Shown here: positions 35,981-44,585 of the stretch, in pieces
How positions within the stretch are numbered: the first letter of the stretch is position 1
Layout: each line of letters opens with the position of its first letter
Assembly: GCF_000307225.1 (NCBI RefSeq)
Contig: NZ_HE978618.1
Coordinates: forward strand, 110,069 to 174,068
Direction of reading: 5' to 3'
Length of the DNA stretch: 64,000 bases
Source of the DNA: Anaerococcus vaginalis
Lineage (GTDB): Bacteria; Bacillota; Clostridia; Tissierellales; Peptoniphilaceae
Position numbers and translations under genes: made by a program
The notes under the pieces: model-generated
Database searches by the model: none
What the model was told of the DNA's origin: nothing
The model's input: the letters and a program-made list of their open reading frames with translations, nothing else

Positions 35981-36673
35981 TTAAATCAAATCTTTTGCCC
36001 AATGACTTTTTAAAGTTCTCAGTATCCAAACAATTGTATTAATTACTATTGCAAAATTTAGGGTGAAGTTTAATAGAACGAGCATTTTATATATTTCATC
36101 ATTTTTTATAAATCTAAAGGGATTTATAAATGATATTAGAGAAAATACTAAAAATACTCCCACCCATTTTATGGCTGTTTTGAAATTTTCCTTGTAATCT
36201 AGGAAAATAAAATTTCTATTTTTGTATCTTTTTATAAATTTGTCTCTTTTTTTCTTGTAAATTTCCCTATCTTCTCTCTCATTTTTTATAAGGCTTGAGT
36301 AATAAAAAATCATATCTTCGTAGTTTGATGAATATTTACTGAGATTTTTACATTCTTCTTTTGAATAATCAAGGTCTATGATTTTTTTTGTAATATTCGC
36401 CTTTGACTTGTAGGATATTCTTTCTTCTCTTAATTTTTTTAATTTTTCTATATCTTTTTCATTTTGAATTTCTTTCAAAGTTTCTTCTTCGTATTTTGTA
36501 ATTTTTTTTCTGATAATAAAATAAAATCCGAACAAAATTAGAAAAATTAAAATTTGTCCTGCAAAAATTAAGATAAAATTATTTGTATTCAAATTTGTAA
36601 CATAAAGCATTACGAAACTTGGTAATAAAATAATTATTAAGGCAAATAATAAAAACTTTATTATACTTCTCAT
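35981..36673 (-). CDS. Four-helix membrane protein of unknown function
   Basis: 230 residues: two hydrophobic helices at residues about 7-27 and 32-53, a long charged, lysine/glutamate-rich middle with coiled-coil character (residues about 55-160), and two hydrophobic helices at the C terminus. No recognised domain. It overlaps the end of the CpoA-like glycosyltransferase gene by 4 bp, so it may assist glycolipid or lipoteichoic acid synthesis (inference). Confidence 0.7.
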   Translation of the reverse strand: MRSIIKFLLFALIIILLPSFVMLYVTNLNTNNFILIFAGQILIFLILFGFYFIIRKKITKYEEETLKEIQNEKDIEKLKKLREERISYKSKANITKKIIDLDYSKEECKNLSKYSSNYEDMIFYYSSLIKNEREDREIYKKKRDKFIKRYKNRNFIFLDYKENFKTAIKWVGVFLVFSLISFINPFRFIKNDEIYKMLVLLNFTLNFAIVINTIVWILRTLKSHWAKDLI

Positions 36674-37677
36674 TTTTCTACTCCTTTTAAAAGATCTTGG
36701 TAATATTTTTTTAGTTTTTTGCCTACATTTTCTATTGATTTTTCTTGAGCAATTTTGTAAGCCTCGTTTTTTAGAGATGGTAACTTTCCTTCTAAGAATA
36801 GTTTTATTTTTTTGTAAAATTCTTCTAAATTTTTCGCCTTATAAATTTCTTTTCCGTCTATAAGATCTTTATAGATTTCTATATCTCTAATTATTATGTC
36901 AGCCTTTGTAGAAAGAGCTTCAAGAAGAACTATGCCTTCTGTTTCTTCAAAGGTTGGAAATATGTAAAGATCTGATCCAGAATATGCTTCTCTTAGCAAT
37001 TCTTGGTCAACATAGCCTGCAAAATGTAAATTTTTCAAATCTGTTTGAACTGCTTTTTTGATTTTTTCTGGGACAAGTGCCAAATTTAATTCTCCAAACC
37101 AAATAAATTCATATTGGGGAAGTCTTTTTGCAAGATCTACAAAATCTAAAATCCCCTTTCTTTCAATAAAAAGACCTACAGAAATGATTGATTTTTTATT
37201 TTTATCAAGTCCATATCTTTGGTAAAAATTTTTCCTATCTTCTGTTTTTTCTTTCCAAAAATCAAGGTCGATTCCGTTAGAAACAACCTTGATTTCTTTT
37301 CCTATTTCATAGGATTGTAAAATGTTTTTAGAATATTCAGTTGGGGTTAAAATCAAATCTCCTTTTTTATAACAATATATTAACCGTTTTTTAAAAAGTG
37401 GGGCTAGTTCGTTTGATAAAATAAAAGAATTTTCAAAATCTTCCTTGGTTGAATGGGCGTGGTAGACAATTTTTTTGCCGGCTTTTTTTGCCATTTTTGC
37501 AAAAGATGCTGATTTTGGAAAAACTGTATTTATGTGGCAAATGTCATAATCATCATTTTGGTTTAAAGTATAAGAAACTCCTGCAAGATCTAGTGCTTTT
37601 TTTTGATGATCTATTGCCTTTCCAACTCCAGATTCTTTTACCCTTTCATAATCTTCGTTATATATAAGAATTTTCAT
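36670..37677 (-). CDS. GT4 glycosyltransferase, CpoA/LafB-like (second glycolipid sugar)
   Basis: 335 residues of the GT-B fold. The N terminus (ESGVGKAIDHQKKALDLAGV), YHAHSTKEDFENSFI and the C-terminal EETEGIVLLEAL closely follow streptococcal CpoA / Listeria LafB, which adds the second sugar to monoglycosyl-diacylglycerol. It starts at the base after the LafA-like gene stops. Membrane-associated, no helix. Sugar donor not known. Confidence 0.88.
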   Translation of the reverse strand: MKILIYNEDYERVKESGVGKAIDHQKKALDLAGVSYTLNQNDDYDICHINTVFPKSASFAKMAKKAGKKIVYHAHSTKEDFENSFILSNELAPLFKKRLIYCYKKGDLILTPTEYSKNILQSYEIGKEIKVVSNGIDLDFWKEKTEDRKNFYQRYGLDKNKKSIISVGLFIERKGILDFVDLAKRLPQYEFIWFGELNLALVPEKIKKAVQTDLKNLHFAGYVDQELLREAYSGSDLYIFPTFEETEGIVLLEALSTKADIIIRDIEIYKDLIDGKEIYKAKNLEEFYKKIKLFLEGKLPSLKNEAYKIAQEKSIENVGKKLKKYYQDLLKGVEK

Positions 37678-38814
37678 TTAATCATCCTTTTTTATTAATT
37701 TTTTATAAAGATTTTCACAATTTCTACCAAAAGATTCTATAGAAAAATTCTTAACAGCATAGGCTCTAGCATTTTTTGAAAGTTCTTCTTTTTTATCTTT
37801 ATCAGAAAAAATAATTTCTAAATATTTTTTGAAATCAGAAAAATTTTCATATTGGTAACCATTAAAGCCATCAATTATTACATCATCAAGACAAGGATCC
37901 TTCCTACAAATTGCCAAAGTCCCATTGCTCATAGCCTCATAATAGGTAAGGCCTTGTGTTTCGGACTGACTTGCTGAAACAAAGGCATCTGCCATACTAT
38001 AGTAATGATTTACTTCTTCTGGTTTAACCATTCCTGCAAAATAAATTTTTTTGTCGATTTTTTTCGCATAAGATTTTAAATTTTTTAGGTAAGGTCCACC
38101 ACCAACTAGGATAAATTTTAATTTTTCTATATCAAGCCTACTATAATAATCAATCAGTTCTTCAATATTTTTCTCTTCAGCAAGCCTTCCTAAATAAAGA
38201 ATTATCTTATCATTTTCATCGAAACCATAATAGTCTCTAATTTTATACTTGTCGCTTATTTTTTCTGGGATTTCTATTCCTGTTGGAATAATTTTTATTT
38301 TTTCATCGCAAATATCATAAGATTTTAAAATTTCCATAGTTTTTTTGCTAGGCCCAACAATCATATCAACTCTATCAGCTATAGCCTTAGAAAATACAGA
38401 AATTACTTTTTTGCCAACTCTTTTTGATGGAGAAAAATAATGGGTGTAATCTTCATAAATTGTGTGATAAGTGTGAACTATAGGACAAGATGTTTTTTTT
38501 GCAATTTTTGTAGCCATCATAAAAGTAGAAAATTCACATTGAGAATGAATTATGTCTGGTTTCCATTTTTTTATTTCTTTAATATATTTATTTCTCAAAG
38601 TAGCAGAAATTCTCGCTTCAGGATAAATCTTTCCAGCACTAAGACTTCCTATATAATAAACATTTCCTTTTTTATAACTTTCGGTAGAATTTGAAAGAGT
38701 CAAAACCCTAACATCAAATCCCCTATTTTCAAGATATGATTTTAAATTTAAAATTGATCTTACTACACCATTTACAACTGGATAATACCAATCAGATGTA
38801 ATTAAAATTTTCAT
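37678..38814 (-). CDS. GT4 1,2-diacylglycerol 3-glycosyltransferase (LafA/MGS-like)
   Basis: 378 residues. The start TSDWYYPVVNGVVRSI, HTYHTIYEDYTHYF and the E-x7-E donor motif SETQGLTYYEAM match bacterial monoglucosyl-diacylglycerol synthases. With the CpoA-like gene downstream it should build the membrane glycolipid that can anchor lipoteichoic acid. First gene of a three-gene operon. Confidence 0.9.
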   Translation of the reverse strand: MKILITSDWYYPVVNGVVRSILNLKSYLENRGFDVRVLTLSNSTESYKKGNVYYIGSLSAGKIYPEARISATLRNKYIKEIKKWKPDIIHSQCEFSTFMMATKIAKKTSCPIVHTYHTIYEDYTHYFSPSKRVGKKVISVFSKAIADRVDMIVGPSKKTMEILKSYDICDEKIKIIPTGIEIPEKISDKYKIRDYYGFDENDKIILYLGRLAEEKNIEELIDYYSRLDIEKLKFILVGGGPYLKNLKSYAKKIDKKIYFAGMVKPEEVNHYYSMADAFVSASQSETQGLTYYEAMSNGTLAICRKDPCLDDVIIDGFNGYQYENFSDFKKYLEIIFSDKDKKEELSKNARAYAVKNFSIESFGRNCENLYKKLIKKDD

Positions 38815-38958
38815 ACAATCACCTCTTTGACTAACTTAGCATTTCTTTATTATAAACTATAAAGTCTATTAATATTGTATGCAAAAAGTAAATAATTTTC
38901 AATTTATATCAATTGGGGTATATTTTATCTAGTATTAATTTAAAGAAAGGGTGATAAT

Positions 38959-39324
38959 TTGGGAAATTTAATAGTTGGCGATGTGCTTTTGCTATTTTTT
39001 TCAATTTATGTGGGCATATTTTTCAAAAAATTTCACACATCCTATCCAAAAATGAAAGTAGGCTTTCACATTTGGGAAGTTTGTTACAATAAAGAATGCT
39101 GGGAGTATGGAAATAATTTTGTAGGAAATCTTTCAATAATTCTTGGAATAATTTTATTTGGCATAATTTATCCAATAATTTTATATTTCAAAGTAAAAAG
39201 AAATATATGTGTAATTCTTCTAGTTCTTTTTACCATTCTTTATTTTATACTCTTGCTTATAATTTTAAGATCTCATATGAGAAAAAAATTTAATTTAAAA
39301 GATGAAAAAAATGATGAAGATTAA
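38959..39324 (+). CDS. Small three-helix membrane protein, unknown
   Basis: 121 residues with hydrophobic segments near residues 4-22, 57-76 and 83-104 and a charged tail KKFNLKDEKNDED. It contains CYNKECWEYGNNF between the first two helices. Start is a TTG at 38959, placed by AAAGGGTGA 5 nt upstream; no ATG lies nearby. Not recognised. Convergent with the HAD gene, with a shared terminator. Confidence 0.65.
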   Translation: MGNLIVGDVLLLFFSIYVGIFFKKFHTSYPKMKVGFHIWEVCYNKECWEYGNNFVGNLSIILGIILFGIIYPIILYFKVKRNICVILLVLFTILYFILLLIILRSHMRKKFNLKDEKNDED

Positions 39325-39327
39325 AAT

Positions 39328-39381
39328 AAAAAAGACTCTTTTGTATTATGAATTTTTTAATTCATTTCAAAGAGTCTTTTT
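39328..39381. terminator. Bidirectional terminator
   Basis: AAAAAGACTCTTTTG pairs with CAAAGAGTCTTTTT, with an inner GAATT / AATTC stem. It serves convergent genes on both sides. Confidence 0.85.
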
Positions 39382-39426
39382 CTTTTAAAATTTTTTTATA
39401 GTTTTATAAAATTTGTTTTTTACCTT

Positions 39427-40074
39427 TTACGCCATTCTTATTTTTGAAATTTCTTTTGGACTATCTATTATAAGATTTGGTTTACAAGCTTCTAGGATTT
39501 TTCTTTCCCTAAAGCCCCAAGAACATCCTACGGTAAAAATTCCAGCATTTTTGCCACATTTCATATCAACTTCACTATCTCCAAAATAAAAAATTTCAGA
39601 AAAATTAACATCAAATCTCTCTTTTATAATATAGATTCCCTCTGGCGAAGGCTTTCTTTCAAAATCTTTTCTATATCCCAAGATAAAATCAAAATAATTT
39701 TCACCAAAAATTTCTCTTATAACTTTTTTGCAAGTAGAGTCTGGTTTGTTTGAAAAAGCAACCAAAATTTCTCCTCTTTTTTTTATCTTTTCAAGTTCTT
39801 CAACTATTCCATCGTATGGTTCTGTCAAATAAGTTGGATTTTCGTCATATCTTTTGTTATAAGAGTTTAAAATTTCTTCTCTTTTTTCAGATTTTTCAAA
39901 TTCTATATAGTCAAGAGTTTTTTCAATTAAAACTTTTGGACCATTTCCAACAAATTCCCTTATTTTTTCTGTTGGAACTTCTTTTAAAGCAAATTTTTTT
40001 AAAGTTTGGTTTATATTATATGATATGGAATCAATTGTATATAAAAGTGTTCCATCTATGTCAAAAATATACAT
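39427..40074 (-). CDS. HAD-family phosphatase (phosphoglycolate phosphatase-like)
   Basis: 215 residues. HAD motifs: FDIDGTLLYT (I), VAFSNKP (II), the lysine in RKPSPEGIY (III) and YFGDSEVDMKCGKNAG (IV), with a helical cap between I and II. Resembles Gph/PpaX-type small-molecule phosphatases; substrate not known. Divergent from pncB. Confidence 0.9.
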   Translation of the reverse strand: MYIFDIDGTLLYTIDSISYNINQTLKKFALKEVPTEKIREFVGNGPKVLIEKTLDYIEFEKSEKREEILNSYNKRYDENPTYLTEPYDGIVEELEKIKKRGEILVAFSNKPDSTCKKVIREIFGENYFDFILGYRKDFERKPSPEGIYIIKERFDVNFSEIFYFGDSEVDMKCGKNAGIFTVGCSWGFRERKILEACKPNLIIDSPKEISKIRMA

Positions 40075-40118
40075 TTATTTACTCCTTTTCCTTCTAAGCT
40101 TCGTCAAAGCATTATTAC

Positions 40119-40144
40119 TATACCATTATTTTTAGTGGTATAAT
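40119..40144 (+). promoter_or_regulatory. Palindrome over the pncB -10 element
   Basis: TATACCA (40119-40125) and TGGTATA (40136-40142) form a 7-bp inverted repeat with 10 bp between; the right arm is part of TATAAT (40139-40144). Candidate operator for a niacin-responsive or other regulator; it does not clearly match a consensus I know. Confidence 0.45.
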
Positions 40145-40185
40145 AAAATTAATGTATAAAATGAAAAATAAAAAGGAAGGAAAAT

Positions 40186-41628
40186 ATGCAAAAAAGAAGA
40201 AATTTATCCATGTTAAGTGATTTTTATGAATTTACTATGGCTTATGGATATTTTGAAAGCGGAATGAAAGATACGATTGCAGTTTTTGATGCATTTTATA
40301 GACAAAATCCTGACGGAGGAGGTTTTTCAATTTTTTCTGGTTTAAATGATATTATTGATTATGTAGAAAATATTCATTTTGATGAAGAAGACATTGAATA
40401 TTTTAGAAAAAATACAAAATTTTCTGAAGATTTTTTAACTTATTTAAAAAATTTTAAATTTACAGGAGATATCTGGGCTTTCCCAGAAGGTTCTGCAATG
40501 TTTCCATCTGAACCGATTGTAACTGTAAGAGCTCCAATAATTGAAGCTCAAATTTTGGAAACTTATTTGCTTTTGTCTTTAAATTATGGATCTTTGGTTG
40601 CTACAAAAACAAATAGGATTGTAAGAGCTGCAAAGGGAAGAACTGTAATGGAATTTGGCGCAAGACGTGCCCAAGGACCTGATGCATCAATAAAGGGAGC
40701 AAGATCTGCCTTTATAGCTGGAGCTCCAATAACATCAAATACTCTTTCAAGTCAAATGTATGCTTATCCTGCTGGAGGAACTATGGCTCACTCTTGGGTT
40801 CAATCATTTGATTCAGAATATGAAGCATTTTTAGCTTATGCAAAATTATATCCAGAAAATTGTATTTTATTAATTGATACTTACGATGTTTTAAAACAAG
40901 GTTTGCCAAATGCTATGAAAATTTTCAAAGAAGTTTTGGATCCTTTGGGAATTTCTGGAGGAGTTAGGATAGATTCAGGAGATATTGCCTACCTATCAAA
41001 AGAATGTAGAAAAATTTTGGATGAAAATGGCTACAAAGATGCAAAAATTGTTGCAAGCAATTCACTTGATGAATATAAAATAGAATCCCTTCTCCAACAA
41101 GGAGCAGAAATTGATTCATTTGGAATTGGAGAAAGATTAATTACAGCAAAATCAGATCCAGTTTTTGGCGGAGTTTATAAACTTGCCGAAATAGAAAATG
41201 AAAATGGTAAAACAGCAAAAATAAAAGTTTCAGAAAATGTAGAAAAAATTACAACACCAGGTCTAAAAGAAGTTTACAGATTGTACGACAAAAAAACTGG
41301 CAAGGCAGAAGCTGATTATATAACTTTAAAAGAAGAAGTTGTTGATGAAAATAAACCACTTGTAATTTTTGATCCACACTTTACATGGAAGATGAAAAGA
41401 ATGGAAAATTATAAACTTAGAAAAATGCAAGTTCCAATTTTTAAAAATGGTAAAAAAGTTTATGAATCTCCAAAAATTGAAGAGATAAACGAATACTGCA
41501 AGTCTGAAGTGAAATCTTTGTGGGATGAGGTAAAAAGATTTGACCAACCTCACAATTATTATGTCGATCTTTCTCACGATTTGTGGAATTTAAAACAAAA
41601 CCTAATAATGAAGGCTATGAGCAAATAA
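40186..41628 (+). CDS. pncB: Nicotinate phosphoribosyltransferase
   Basis: 480 residues, first enzyme of NAD salvage from nicotinate. Motifs include LSDFYEFTMAYGY at the N terminus, MEFGARRAQGPDASIKGAR (phosphohistidine region nearby), IDTYDVL and RIDSGDIAYLS. Typical long Firmicutes form. Strong AAGGAAGG site. The last base of the stop overlaps the start of an SDR gene. Confidence 0.95.
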   Translation: MQKRRNLSMLSDFYEFTMAYGYFESGMKDTIAVFDAFYRQNPDGGGFSIFSGLNDIIDYVENIHFDEEDIEYFRKNTKFSEDFLTYLKNFKFTGDIWAFPEGSAMFPSEPIVTVRAPIIEAQILETYLLLSLNYGSLVATKTNRIVRAAKGRTVMEFGARRAQGPDASIKGARSAFIAGAPITSNTLSSQMYAYPAGGTMAHSWVQSFDSEYEAFLAYAKLYPENCILLIDTYDVLKQGLPNAMKIFKEVLDPLGISGGVRIDSGDIAYLSKECRKILDENGYKDAKIVASNSLDEYKIESLLQQGAEIDSFGIGERLITAKSDPVFGGVYKLAEIENENGKTAKIKVSENVEKITTPGLKEVYRLYDKKTGKAEADYITLKEEVVDENKPLVIFDPHFTWKMKRMENYKLRKMQVPIFKNGKKVYESPKIEEINEYCKSEVKSLWDEVKRFDQPHNYYVDLSHDLWNLKQNLIMKAMSK

Positions 41629-42371
41629 TGATAGCCATAATTACTGGAGCAAGTTCAGGCATAGGCTATGAATTTGCAAGGCAAATTGACAAAAAAAATT
41701 ATGAAGAAATTTGGCTAATCGGAAGAAGGGCTGAAAAACTTCAAAATTTATCAAATAAATTACAAACAAGGGCAAAAATTTTTGCCCTTGATTTGTGTGA
41801 GGAAAAATCTTTTGAAATTTTAAAAAAAGAATTGGAAATTTCAAATAAAAAAATAGGCCTTTTGGTAAATTCTGCTGGCATGGGAGAAAATGATTATTTT
41901 AAAAATACAAGCCTTGATAGTGATATGAAAACTTTGGACTTAAATATAAAAGCCCTCACAGCAATGACAAAAATTTCCCTAGATTTTTTCCAAAAAGGTG
42001 GAATAATTTTAAATATAGCATCATCAGCAGCCTTTATTCCACAGGCAAAATTTGCTCTTTATGCAGCAAGCAAGTCTTATGTTTTATCATTTTCAAGGGC
42101 AATAAGAAGGGAATTTAAAGATATAAAAATTTCAATTTTATGCCCAAACAGGGTCGAAACAGAATTTATAAAAAAATCAAACAATAATTCTTCTGGAATA
42201 AAAAATTTAGGAAATGAAAATTTGAAAAAAATGGTAGAAAAAGCCATAAAAAAAATGGGCAAAAAAGATTTGATAACAACTCACCCAAGTGCAAAAATTT
42301 TATTAATAATCTCAAAAATTTTTCCCCACTCTTTTATATTGTGGATTGAAAAAGTTTTGGGTATGTATTAA
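41628..42371 (+). CDS. Short-chain dehydrogenase/reductase (SDR)
   Basis: 247-residue classical SDR: TGASSGIGYEF cofactor loop, NSAGMG, ILNIASSAAF and the catalytic YAASKSY. NAD(P)-dependent, substrate unknown. Start chosen at the ATG at 41628, which overlaps the pncB stop (TAATG); an in-frame upstream extension would lie inside pncB. Second gene of the pncB operon. Confidence 0.9.
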   Translation: MIAIITGASSGIGYEFARQIDKKNYEEIWLIGRRAEKLQNLSNKLQTRAKIFALDLCEEKSFEILKKELEISNKKIGLLVNSAGMGENDYFKNTSLDSDMKTLDLNIKALTAMTKISLDFFQKGGIILNIASSAAFIPQAKFALYAASKSYVLSFSRAIRREFKDIKISILCPNRVETEFIKKSNNNSSGIKNLGNENLKKMVEKAIKKMGKKDLITTHPSAKILLIISKIFPHSFILWIEKVLGMY

Positions 42372-42380
42372 TTTTAAAAA

Positions 42381-42401
42381 AGAGCCAATCAAGGCTCTTT
42401 T
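42381..42401 (+). terminator. Terminator of pncB-SDR; left flanking repeat of the arsenic block
   Basis: AGAGCC pairs with GGCTCT, then TTTT. The 19-mer AGCCAATCAAGGCTCTTTT (42383-42401) recurs with one base less at 46455-46473, on the far side of the arsenic genes. Confidence 0.75.
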
Positions 42402-42403
42402 AC

Positions 42404-42670
42404 TATTTCTAAAATAATTTTTTTCCATTTCTAAAAGATAAACAACTACACGTTTCGCTTGTTCATCCCAATCTATAGTGTGCAACGAGCAGAGAATTTT
42501 CATGAGATCTCTCCACGCACTACACTTTGGCTTGACTGGTCGGTATTGATAAAATTAATAAATTTTTAAAATCCTTGTATGTGGGAATGTGTCCACTAAT
42601 TGCTTAATTATAACTCTCTAGCAGATAGGAATTATAGCTATTAAAAAATAATTATTGCTTTATTCAAAAA
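42404..42670. other. Non-coding left edge of the arsenic block
   Basis: About 270 bp with no convincing gene. The part from about 42450 to 42545 is clearly richer in G+C than its surroundings (ACACGTTTCGCTTGTTCATC, CTTGACTGGTCGG), which suggests foreign DNA. A 63-codon minus-strand frame crosses it but lacks support. Nearer arsC there is plain A+T-rich sequence. Confidence 0.5.
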
Positions 42671-43099
42671 TCAACTTCTATTTTCATTCAAACTAATTTC
42701 ATTTTTCTTAATTCTAAGGCTTAAATCCTTAATATTTTTTTCTATTTTAAATATAATTTTCCTAAAAAACTCATCATCTTGACCTGTTGGATTTTCTAAA
42801 TTCCAGTCCTCTGTATATTGATTTTCTACAATTGGACAGACTACATCACATCCCATAGTAATTGATATATCAATATCTGGCAGGACCTCAATAAGCTTTG
42901 AATATTGAGTTTTCTCCATATCAATATTGTATATATCTTTCATTAATCTGACAGCATCTTGATTTATTTGGTTTTTTATTTGTGTTCCAGCTAAATAGGA
43001 GTCAAACACATCTGAAGCATATTTTTTCCCTAAGGCTTCTGCAATTTGGCTCCTACAGCTATTATGCACACATATAAATGCAACTTTTGCTTTTCTCAT
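42671..43099 (-). CDS. arsC: Arsenate reductase ArsC (LMW-phosphatase, thioredoxin-linked type)
   Basis: 142 residues of the low-molecular-weight tyrosine phosphatase fold. The catalytic loop C-x5-R is in CVHNSCRSQ, the two resolving cysteines in TMGCDVVCP and the acid in WNLENPTGQDDE. Reduces As(V) to As(III) for export. Last gene of the arsenic operon, 1 bp from the thioredoxin-like gene. Confidence 0.92.
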   Translation of the reverse strand: MRKAKVAFICVHNSCRSQIAEALGKKYASDVFDSYLAGTQIKNQINQDAVRLMKDIYNIDMEKTQYSKLIEVLPDIDISITMGCDVVCPIVENQYTEDWNLENPTGQDDEFFRKIIFKIEKNIKDLSLRIKKNEISLNENRS

Positions 43100-43100
43100 T

Positions 43101-43502
43101 TTAATTTATACCATTTTGTTCTAATAAATCTTTTACTTCATCCTTGTTTAAAACTTTGCCATAGGATACAACTTTTCCGTTTACAACTAAGGCCGGAGTA
43201 GACATAACTCCATAACTTGCGATTTGAGAAAAGTCTGTAATGTGATCAACATCTGCTTCAACATTAAGTTCAGCAAGTGCTTCCCTGGCTGATTTTTCTA
43301 AAGCAAGGCATTTCGCACAACCAGAGCCTAATATCTTTATACACTTCTCTTTTTTCTTTTCTTCTGCATTTTCTATATTCTCTGAAGAGTAATCTGAATC
43401 ACAACAACTTGTTTCTTCAACTTCCTTACTATTAACAGGCCCACAATTACCTCCACAAGTACAATCTTTCTCTCTTTTTTCTTTCTTACGAAATAATCTC
43501 AT
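43101..43502 (-). CDS. Thioredoxin-like protein with cysteine-rich N terminus
   Basis: 133 residues. The C-terminal ~80 form a small glutaredoxin/thioredoxin-like domain (ILGSGCAKCLALEKSA active site CxxC, and cis-proline region MSTPALVVNG). The first ~50 residues carry CTCGGNC and paired cysteines (TSCCDSD), a possible As(III) or metal-binding tail. Between ArsC and a DUF318 permease, so it may feed electrons to ArsC or pass arsenite to the permease (inference). Confidence 0.85.
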   Translation of the reverse strand: MRLFRKKEKREKDCTCGGNCGPVNSKEVEETSCCDSDYSSENIENAEEKKKEKCIKILGSGCAKCLALEKSAREALAELNVEADVDHITDFSQIASYGVMSTPALVVNGKVVSYGKVLNKDEVKDLLEQNGIN

Positions 43503-43587
43503 TTTTTCCTCCTTAATCCACAGCTATTGTTTTAATAATAGCATATATTTTTTGCTTTCTACTTAATAGTTTCATTTTACTTACTCA

Positions 43588-44583
43588 TTAAATTAAAATA
43601 GGGCTAAAAATGTTAAATAAGTATCCTACAACAATTATCCCAAAAATACAAATTCCTATAAATAGGAATAAAAGCTTTGGCTTAACTGCTTTTTTTAACA
43701 TGATCAATGATGGTAGGCTTAGTGTTGTTACTGCCATCATAAAAGATAGGACAGTTCCTAGTTGAGCTCCTTTTGACAATAGAGCTTCTGCTATTGGTAT
43801 AGTTCCAAAAATATCAGCATACATTGGTACTCCAACAATAGTTGCCAAAATCACTCCAAGCGGGTTCTTGCTGCCTAAGATATTTTCTACCCAAGTTTGA
43901 GGAATCCAATTGTGAATTAATGAGCCAATGCCCACACCCACTAAAATATAAGGGAAAACTTTTTTGAAAGTGTCAATAACTTGAGTTTTAGAAAAATCAA
44001 CCCTGTCTTTTAATGTTAAGCTTGGAGAGCTAATATCAACTTGACTTGCATTTTTTATAAAATCTTCTACATAGCTTTCCATGTGCATTTTTTCAATAAG
44101 GCTACCACCAATTACAGCAATAATTAGCCCGAAAACCACATATGCTAGGGCAATTTTACCTCCAAAAATACTCATAAGTAAAATAAGACTACCCAAATCA
44201 ACCATTGGAGAAGATATTAAAAATGAAAAACTCACTCCAGTAGGCAAGCCAGCACTTGTAAATCCCATAAATATCGGAATTGAAGAGCATGAGCAAAAAG
44301 GTGTTACGGTGCCTAGTAAAGCAGATATTATATTTGCTCCTAATCCATCAAAACGTCCCAAAATTTTTCTACTTCTTTCAGGTGGAAAATAGCTTTGTAT
44401 ATAAGAAATTATAAAAATTAACACGCAAAGTAATATTGTAATTTTTATGACATCATAGATGAAAAATTGTAAGCTTCCTCCAAGTTTTGAAGTTATATCA
44501 AAACCAAGATTTGTCGATACTTCTCCTATCAATTCATTGAGCCATTTCATGCCTAGAATTTGATCTTGAATAAAACTCCACAT
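43588..44583 (-). CDS. DUF318/YraQ-family permease (ArsP-like)
   Basis: 331-residue membrane protein with about eight hydrophobic segments. LGTVTPFCSCSSIPIFMGF with the CSCS cluster is the family signature. Members include ArsP, which exports organoarsenicals. Directly follows the ACR3 gene (2 bp), so a role in arsenic export is likely; it is usually annotated only as permease. Confidence 0.87.
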   Translation of the reverse strand: MWSFIQDQILGMKWLNELIGEVSTNLGFDITSKLGGSLQFFIYDVIKITILLCVLIFIISYIQSYFPPERSRKILGRFDGLGANIISALLGTVTPFCSCSSIPIFMGFTSAGLPTGVSFSFLISSPMVDLGSLILLMSIFGGKIALAYVVFGLIIAVIGGSLIEKMHMESYVEDFIKNASQVDISSPSLTLKDRVDFSKTQVIDTFKKVFPYILVGVGIGSLIHNWIPQTWVENILGSKNPLGVILATIVGVPMYADIFGTIPIAEALLSKGAQLGTVLSFMMAVTTLSLPSLIMLKKAVKPKLLFLFIGICIFGIIVVGYLFNIFSPILI

Positions 44584-44585
44584 AT

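Noticed and set aside
42312-42503. 63-codon minus-strand reading frame (MKILCSLHTIDWDEQ...) over the GC-richer scrap
   Set aside because: No ribosome site, overlaps the SDR gene end and its terminator, and no recognised domain. May be a fragment of a lost gene, but it cannot be supported as a CDS.
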